Shown: positions 60,801 through 64,000 of the stretch, one piece after another
Layout of the letters: each line of letters begins with the position of its first letter
Position numbering within the stretch: position 1 is the first letter of the stretch
Source of the DNA: Salinibaculum sp. SYNS191
GTDB lineage: Archaea; Halobacteriota; Halobacteria; Halobacteriales; Haloarculaceae
Length of the DNA: 64,000 bases
Direction: 5' to 3'
NCBI RefSeq assembly: GCF_037338445.1
Contig: NZ_CP147838.1
Coordinates: 434,001 to 498,000 of the forward strand
Program-made: the position numbers and the translations under genes
The notes under the pieces: model-generated
Databases searched by the model: none
Told to the model about the DNA's origin: nothing
Seen by the model: only the letters and a program-made list of their open reading frames with translations

Positions 60801-61591
60801 CCGCGTTCCGCGACATCGGCGCTCGCAGACGGATAGCCCACGCCCACCACTCGCTGGGGGAGATGGCCAGCAAGCGTGGGGACCTCGACACTGCCGGTTC
60901 CTCCCTCCGGGAGGGGCTGGCGCTCGCACGCGACATCGAGGCGCGAGCCATGGAGACGCTCCTGCGAATCAGCCTGGGCAACGTGGACCGAAAGCGAGGC
61001 GACCTGGAGACGGCCGCCGAGCAGTTCCAGCGCAGCCTCGACGCCGCGCGCGAGACCGGCGCTCGGCCGCAGGAGTCACTCGCGCTCGTCCACCTGGGGA
61101 TGGTTGCCCGCGAACGAGAACAGTACGACGACGCGGCGGCGTACGTCGACGAGGGTCTGACCGTCGCCCGTGACAGCGACGCCCGCCGGGAGACGTGTCT
61201 GGCACGCCTCGAAGAGGGAATCGTCTCTCTGGAACGGGGCGACCACGAACGAGCGTCGAGTGCCCTCGAAGAGAGCCTCACGACTGCTCGGGACAGCGCC
61301 GACCAGCACCTGGAGGCGCGGTGTCTGTACGCGCTCGGCCGCCTCGCGCGGGCCCGTGACGCGCCCGAACGGGCGCAGTCGAGGCTGACGGCGGCCGCAG
61401 AGGCTGCGTTCGACATGGGTGCCGGCGTCTCCCGCGATATCGTCGACGAACTCGTCGACCTGTGTGAGACGCGTGGAGATGCCGAGACGGCCACAGAATG
61501 GTGTGACCGCGCGGTCGAGTTCGCCCGCGAGACCGACCGAAAGGAGATGCGCCGGCACTTCGACGGCCGCCGGAGTGCGCTCGACGGATGA
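57896..61591 (+). CDS. HTH-FilR1-like/P-loop NTPase/TPR regulator (1231 residues)
   Basis: A large multidomain protein. Residues about 15-75 are a winged helix (LAERGPLATRDVVDAVSQSRSTVTRALGELRDAGLV). Residues 85-280 resemble the FilR1-like ligand domain that follows such helices in small archaeal regulators (SGPPYGVFLTTHGKREVAGLVVYEDGTA). A P-loop ATPase comes next: Walker A GPPGTGKST at 371-379, Walker B DVLVVVEDAV near 422, sensor-like FLLDARTREW near 455. Residues about 815-1215 are roughly ten tetratricopeptide repeats of 40 residues, for example EATVLLNLGALGHKRGTLEDAATDLEEAL. The order HTH-NTPase-TPR recalls STAND proteins such as MalT, but with an archaeal regulator front. Probably ligand-triggered oligomerisation; target unknown. 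Confidence 0.85.
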   Translation: MSPDDATLDEQMAVVTRRLEFIDLLAERGPLATRDVVDAVSQSRSTVTRALGELRDAGLVGKRDGGYEASVAGTMAAEQYRRHETAMGAIFDSRELLAPIPESHAPPVEFLTGAETILADEDIPVRPLEAISERVRGADAVRAYLPTLVNTHLLRVWHRVVVDDGVDSEALFDPDLLTVLKGQYPQILSEMAAADDFSAFAVSGPPYGVFLTTHGKREVAGLVVYEDGTAVRGVVVNDTDDAVEWATDVLGTVRSEADAVTDDFAALSAALTDGTPTTRSTGHQRPQRADLRPNASHALPLALAEAGFIRLSPASRDTHEAAPPEVSWRTGLALADVRAGHAVHRRDDDDGQNLTERLLDGLSRGRDHVVLGPPGTGKSTVCQSVASEWDARDFGSVLYRPYGRGDPFDAPALLEAYLRQHEADVLVVVEDAVRESADALFRVVRALEDAEHVSFLLDARTREWEDIDTFSLDPRLDNYRRTALEQVRVPAFDERECERFVEHFRSLVGDPGISGAELFASLDGADGDDASDVTPGSAVHVQYRLSRHHDPASDAPTALDAAVARTYRRIADGENTLALDIAVTSAALHVAGVSVRPAYLSAVAADDEFGAVDDALSALEGELLFDQRRHRPTQRPATYRLRHETWSRRFLETFVEQVPDGEARERFGRCLTRVLALADRPDQRDRIERHRDGRTPGLHQIAADPETWADNVSARLFGIGRTNPALAPLFGDTDGSALTLPDACSPKTHLQQAYWRGEMNRVHGAYERAEREFQTLRDRAQTVAVPTGVSTTPSAPAGAHVHDTDETASETASTRRAYWQALALTKLGTVSRERGNLETAEDRLREARSLFREIDDRHGEATVLLNLGALGHKRGTLEDAATDLEEALDNFRDVGDRHGEGKALLNLGAVAHRRKSLDTATEYFDASLDIFRQTADRHREGLALLNLGAAAGNRGDLSTAIERLEASLAAFRDIGARRRIAHAHHSLGEMASKRGDLDTAGSSLREGLALARDIEARAMETLLRISLGNVDRKRGDLETAAEQFQRSLDAARETGARPQESLALVHLGMVAREREQYDDAAAYVDEGLTVARDSDARRETCLARLEEGIVSLERGDHERASSALEESLTTARDSADQHLEARCLYALGRLARARDAPERAQSRLTAAAEAAFDMGAGVSRDIVDELVDLCETRGDAETATEWCDRAVEFARETDRKEMRRHFDGRRSALDG

Positions 61592-61806
61592 GCGCGGGGA
61601 GCCTGGACTCGGTCGCCACACGAGAGCACTCGTATCCGCACCCACGGCACACCTCGCCAGCACACGCCGAATCTCCCCGGCCGTTCACCGGCAGACTCGA
61701 TGGGGAGCCGCGCGGCCGAACCCCGCCGCGCTGGTGGCCGGTTCCGACGGACGACAGCCGTCCGTCTGACGGACCTTTTTGACGTCGACCCGCCTGCCTT
61801 CACGTG
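61592..61806. other. Intergenic region, no gene seen
   Basis: About 215 bases between the large regulator and the small RHH gene. The CTTTTTGACG stretch near 61775 could be a TATA-like site for the latter. Nothing else is recognised. Confidence 0.3.
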
Positions 61807-61965
61807 ATGAACGACGTTCTATCCGACATGCCGGAAGTGGCTATCGAACTCTCCGAGGAGGAACTCGAGGCCATCGACGAGAAGGCCTTTGCGGACCACC
61901 GGGACAACCGCGAGGCGGCCATCCGGTCGCTACTGGCCGAGTGGCTGGAGCAGCGCGAGGAGTAG
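61807..61965 (+). CDS. Small CopG/ribbon-helix-helix DNA-binding protein
   Basis: A 52-residue frame from ATG 61807 to TAG 61963-61965. The sequence PEVAIELSEEELEAIDEKAFADHRDNREAAIRSLLAEWLEQR has the ribbon-helix-helix pattern: a short strand, a first helix, a loop with N-R, then a second helix. Such proteins are dimeric DNA binders, often antitoxins or autoregulators. No toxin gene is next to it, and the following gene is convergent. It may act as a stand-alone regulator. Confidence 0.7.
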   Translation: MNDVLSDMPEVAIELSEEELEAIDEKAFADHRDNREAAIRSLLAEWLEQREE

Positions 61966-61977
61966 TGCAGGCGGCCG

Positions 61978-62418
61978 CTACAGCTCTTTTTCCATCTCGA
62001 CGTGGGGAATGCCGGCCTCCAGGAACTCGTCGCTGACCGTCTCGTAGCCCAGCGACGCGTAGAACTCCTCGACGGCAGTCTGCGCGTGCAGGTCGACGGT
62101 CGAACAGCCCTGCTCGCGTGCCTCGGCTTCGAGGTGTTCCATCAGCCGTCGACCCAGCCCCTCGCCGCGGTGCTCGGCGCGGACGGCGACGCGTTCGGCC
62201 TTCGCCGTCTCGTCGTCGACGTACCGGACGCGCGCGGTGCCGACAGGGCGGTCGGTATCGGTCTCGTAGACGACGACGTGTGTCGCCTCGTCGTCCCTGC
62301 CGTCCATCTCCTCGGCCTCGGAGACGCCCTGCTCCTCGATGAAGACTGTCCGGCGGACGTCGTGGGCGTCCGCCAGCGTCGCCTCGCCGTCCACCCGACG
62401 GACCACGTACCCTGTCAT
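61978..62418 (-). CDS. GNAT-family N-acetyltransferase
   Basis: A 146-residue acetyltransferase. The acetyl-CoA loop is in VRAEHRGEGLGRRLMEHLEAEA (R-x-x-G-x-G/A), followed by GCSTVDLHAQTAVEEFYASLGYE, the usual EFYxxLGY end. The front part DAHDVRRTVFIEEQGVSEAEEMDGRDDEATHVVV is that of the ElaA-like subgroup. Substrate, protein or small molecule, is unknown. The ATG at 62418 is preferred to a GTG three bases earlier. Confidence 0.85.
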   Translation of the reverse strand: MTGYVVRRVDGEATLADAHDVRRTVFIEEQGVSEAEEMDGRDDEATHVVVYETDTDRPVGTARVRYVDDETAKAERVAVRAEHRGEGLGRRLMEHLEAEAREQGCSTVDLHAQTAVEEFYASLGYETVSDEFLEAGIPHVEMEKEL

Positions 62419-62533
62419 CACCGGTCGTTCGTCGGCGTCCTATCTCAGAGTTACGGGACGTGGCCGGTGCGGTCTGCGAGACTTGAAAGTGTCTGGGAAA
62501 TTCATTTTGCGCTGCACGTCGAACGGGGAGTGT

Positions 62534-62662
62534 ATGCCGAACTTCGAGACAGTGAACTGCAACAACTGTAGTAGAGATTTCAAGGCACACGCGAGCGCGG
62601 AGGCCGCGGAGACGGGGTACTGCAGTCCGCGGTGTCAGACAGCGGGCGACGGCCTCGCCTGA
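62534..62662 (+). CDS. Small zinc-finger protein
   Basis: A 42-residue protein of the haloarchaeal small zinc-finger class. It holds two C-x2/3-C knuckles, CNNC and CSPRC, about 18 residues apart (NCNNCSRDFKAHASAEAAETGYCSPRCQT), which would bind one zinc ion. Such small proteins are numerous in haloarchaea and some affect motility, biofilm or metabolism. The ATG at 62534 follows a GGGAGTGT stretch. It is convergent with guaB, the two stops being one base apart. Confidence 0.7.
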   Translation: MPNFETVNCNNCSRDFKAHASAEAAETGYCSPRCQTAGDGLA

Positions 62663-62663
62663 C

Positions 62664-64000
62664 TCAGTTCCCGTCGGGCGAGTAGTTCGGCGCCTCGTCG
62701 GTGATGACCACGTCGTGGGGGTGACTCTCCTGCTGGCCGGCCGAGGAGACGCGGACGAACTCCGCGCGCTCCTTGAACTCCGGAATCGACTCCGCGCCGA
62801 CGTAGCCCATGCCGGACTGCATCCCGCCGACGAGCTGGTGGAGTTCGGATTCCAGCGTCCCCTTGTACGGGGTTGCCGCTTCGACGCCCTCCGGGACGAA
62901 GTCCTCGTCGTCCTCGGTGTCCTTCAGGTAGCGTTCGCCGCCGCCGGATTTCATCGCGCCGACGGAGCCCATCCCGCGGTACTGCTTGTACTTCTTGCCG
63001 TTCATCGTGATGACGCGACCGGGCGCCTCGTCGGTCCCGGCGAAGTAGGAGCCGAGCATCACCGCGTCCGCGCCGGCGGCGACGGCCTTGATAGCGTCGC
63101 CGGAGTAGCGGATGCCGCCGTCGGCGATGACCGGCACGTCGTGGGCGTCGGCCACGTCGGCGACCTGTGCGATAGCCGATATCTGGGGCATGCCTGCCCC
63201 GGTGACGACGCGCGTCGTACAGATGGAGCCGGGGCCGATGCCGACCTTCACGCCGTCGGCGAAGTCGATGACGTCCTCGGCGGCCTCGCGGGTCCCGATA
63301 TTGCCGACGACGACGTCGGCCCCGACCTCCCGTTTGATGTCGCGGGCGCTGTCGACGACGTTGCGGTTATGCGCGTGCGCGCAGTCGATGAACACCACGT
63401 CCGCGCCGGCCTCGTCGGCGGCCTGTGCGCGGTCCATCTCGAAGGGGCCGACGGCGACGCCGGCGCGGAGGTGGCCGTTCTCGTCGCGGGCGGCGTTGTC
63501 GTACTCGCGGCGCGCGAGGATGCCGGCCATCGTGACGAGGCCGACGAGGCGGTTGCCCCCGTCCACGATGGGGACGCGCTCTATCTTGTGCTCGTACATG
63601 AGTTCCAGCGCCTCGCGGGGCGTGACCTCCTCGCCGGCGGTGACGACCTCGTCGGTCATCGCCTCGCTGACGGCGTCGGACTCGCCGACTTCCAGGTACG
63701 GACGGATGTCGGTGCCGGAGATGATACCGAGCACTTCGCCGTCGTCGCTGACGACCGGGGCACCGGAGACGCCGCGGCGCTCCATCATTCGGTCGACCTC
63801 GCGGACCGTCTGGTCCGGCGAGGCGGTGACCACGTCGCGGATGATGAGTTCGTCGGCGCGCTTGATGCGCTCTATCTCGGCGACCATCTCGTCGACGGTC
63901 ATGTTGCGGTGCAGGACGCCGAGGCCGCCGTGGCGCGCCATCGCGATCGCCATGTCGCTCTCGGTGACGGTGTCCATCGCCGCCGTGAGCACGGGGACGT
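62664..64000 (-). CDS. guaB: IMP dehydrogenase (5' end outside the window)
   Basis: Oxidises IMP to XMP with NAD+, the committing step of GMP synthesis. The visible part, about 445 residues, includes two CBS domains (RDVVTASPDQTVREVDRMM and AMTDEVVTAGEEVTPREAL), the substrate loop GIGPGSICTTRVVTG with the catalytic cysteine, the glycine-rich GGIRYSGDAIKAVAAGADAVMLGSYFAG, and the flap GMGSVGAMKSGGGERY. About the first 50 residues are missing, beyond base 64000. It may respond to adenine nucleotides through the CBS pair. Confidence 0.95.
   Translation of the reverse strand, partial: VPVLTAAMDTVTESDMAIAMARHGGLGVLHRNMTVDEMVAEIERIKRADELIIRDVVTASPDQTVREVDRMMERRGVSGAPVVSDDGEVLGIISGTDIRPYLEVGESDAVSEAMTDEVVTAGEEVTPREALELMYEHKIERVPIVDGGNRLVGLVTMAGILARREYDNAARDENGHLRAGVAVGPFEMDRAQAADEAGADVVFIDCAHAHNRNVVDSARDIKREVGADVVVGNIGTREAAEDVIDFADGVKVGIGPGSICTTRVVTGAGMPQISAIAQVADVADAHDVPVIADGGIRYSGDAIKAVAAGADAVMLGSYFAGTDEAPGRVITMNGKKYKQYRGMGSVGAMKSGGGERYLKDTEDDEDFVPEGVEAATPYKGTLESELHQLVGGMQSGMGYVGAESIPEFKERAEFVRVSSAGQQESHPHDVVITDEAPNYSPDGN

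Noticed and set aside
61004..61300. Repeated DNA blocks as satellite repeats
   Set aside because: They encode tetratricopeptide repeats with diverging sequence.

Overview
The window is chromosomal DNA of an extreme halophilic archaeon (class Halobacteria). The evidence is uniformly high GC, very acidic proteins, many genes starting at or next to the expected transcription start with a TATA-like box 25-30 bases upstream, Tat-type lipoprotein signals, diphthamide synthase Dph2, an archaeal tRNA-Lys, DpsA, bacterio-opsin-activator type regulators and an ADP-forming acetate-CoA ligase. A family such as Haloarculaceae is possible, but I cannot fix the genus from sequence alone. Genes are densely packed with 1-4 base overlaps.

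Layout. 1-8.8 kb is core sequence: a rhomboid protease, two methyltransferases, dph2, a YlbF-like protein, a metallo-beta-lactamase-fold hydrolase, a coiled-coil protein, a divergent HisG-like protein and an AI-2E family permease. 8.8-17 kb is a lower-GC accessory island. It holds an epimerase remnant, a transposase split by a 134-154 bp hairpin element, a winged-helix regulator with a repeat operator candidate, a lipoprotein, a PIN-type toxin-antitoxin pair, and a tyrosine recombinase with its small partner. 17-27.3 kb carries a GAF/Bat regulator, a DUF7344-like protein, pyruvate kinase plus a ROK kinase, glpA-glpB, a hydrolase and a second Bat-type regulator. 27.4-32.8 kb is a complete five-gene branched-chain amino acid type ABC importer.

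32.8-45.2 kb is the most coherent unit. Six copies of, or variants on, a TTTAGG-N4-CCTAAA palindrome (the style of DtxR-family iron regulators) sit at the promoters of a GT2 glycosyltransferase, an operon of ferric-type ABC importer genes continuing into a GT39 membrane glycosyltransferase and an exported GluDH-3-like protein, a reversibly-glycosylated-polypeptide family protein, a thiolase plus OB-fold partner, and a 55-residue ORF next to the ferritin-like dpsA. The arrangement suggests iron-responsive coupling of iron uptake to glycan assembly.

45.7-54.5 kb is metabolic and membrane genes: ADP-forming acyl-CoA synthetase plus a DRTGG/phosphotransacetylase-family protein, a site-2 protease, archaetidylserine synthase, a threonine-synthase-like enzyme, a DUF457-like protein, thioredoxin and a PRC-barrel protein. 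54.5-64 kb has a TrkA-N/DHH fusion, tRNA-Lys(CTT) whose 3' end is duplicated 118 bp downstream, a PQQ-propeller lipoprotein divergent from a 1231-residue winged-helix/FilR1-like/P-loop ATPase/TPR protein, small regulators, a GNAT acetyltransferase and guaB, which runs off the window.

The two best candidates for something undescribed are the iron-box locus linking iron import to glycosyltransferases, and the 1231-residue HTH-ATPase-TPR protein.
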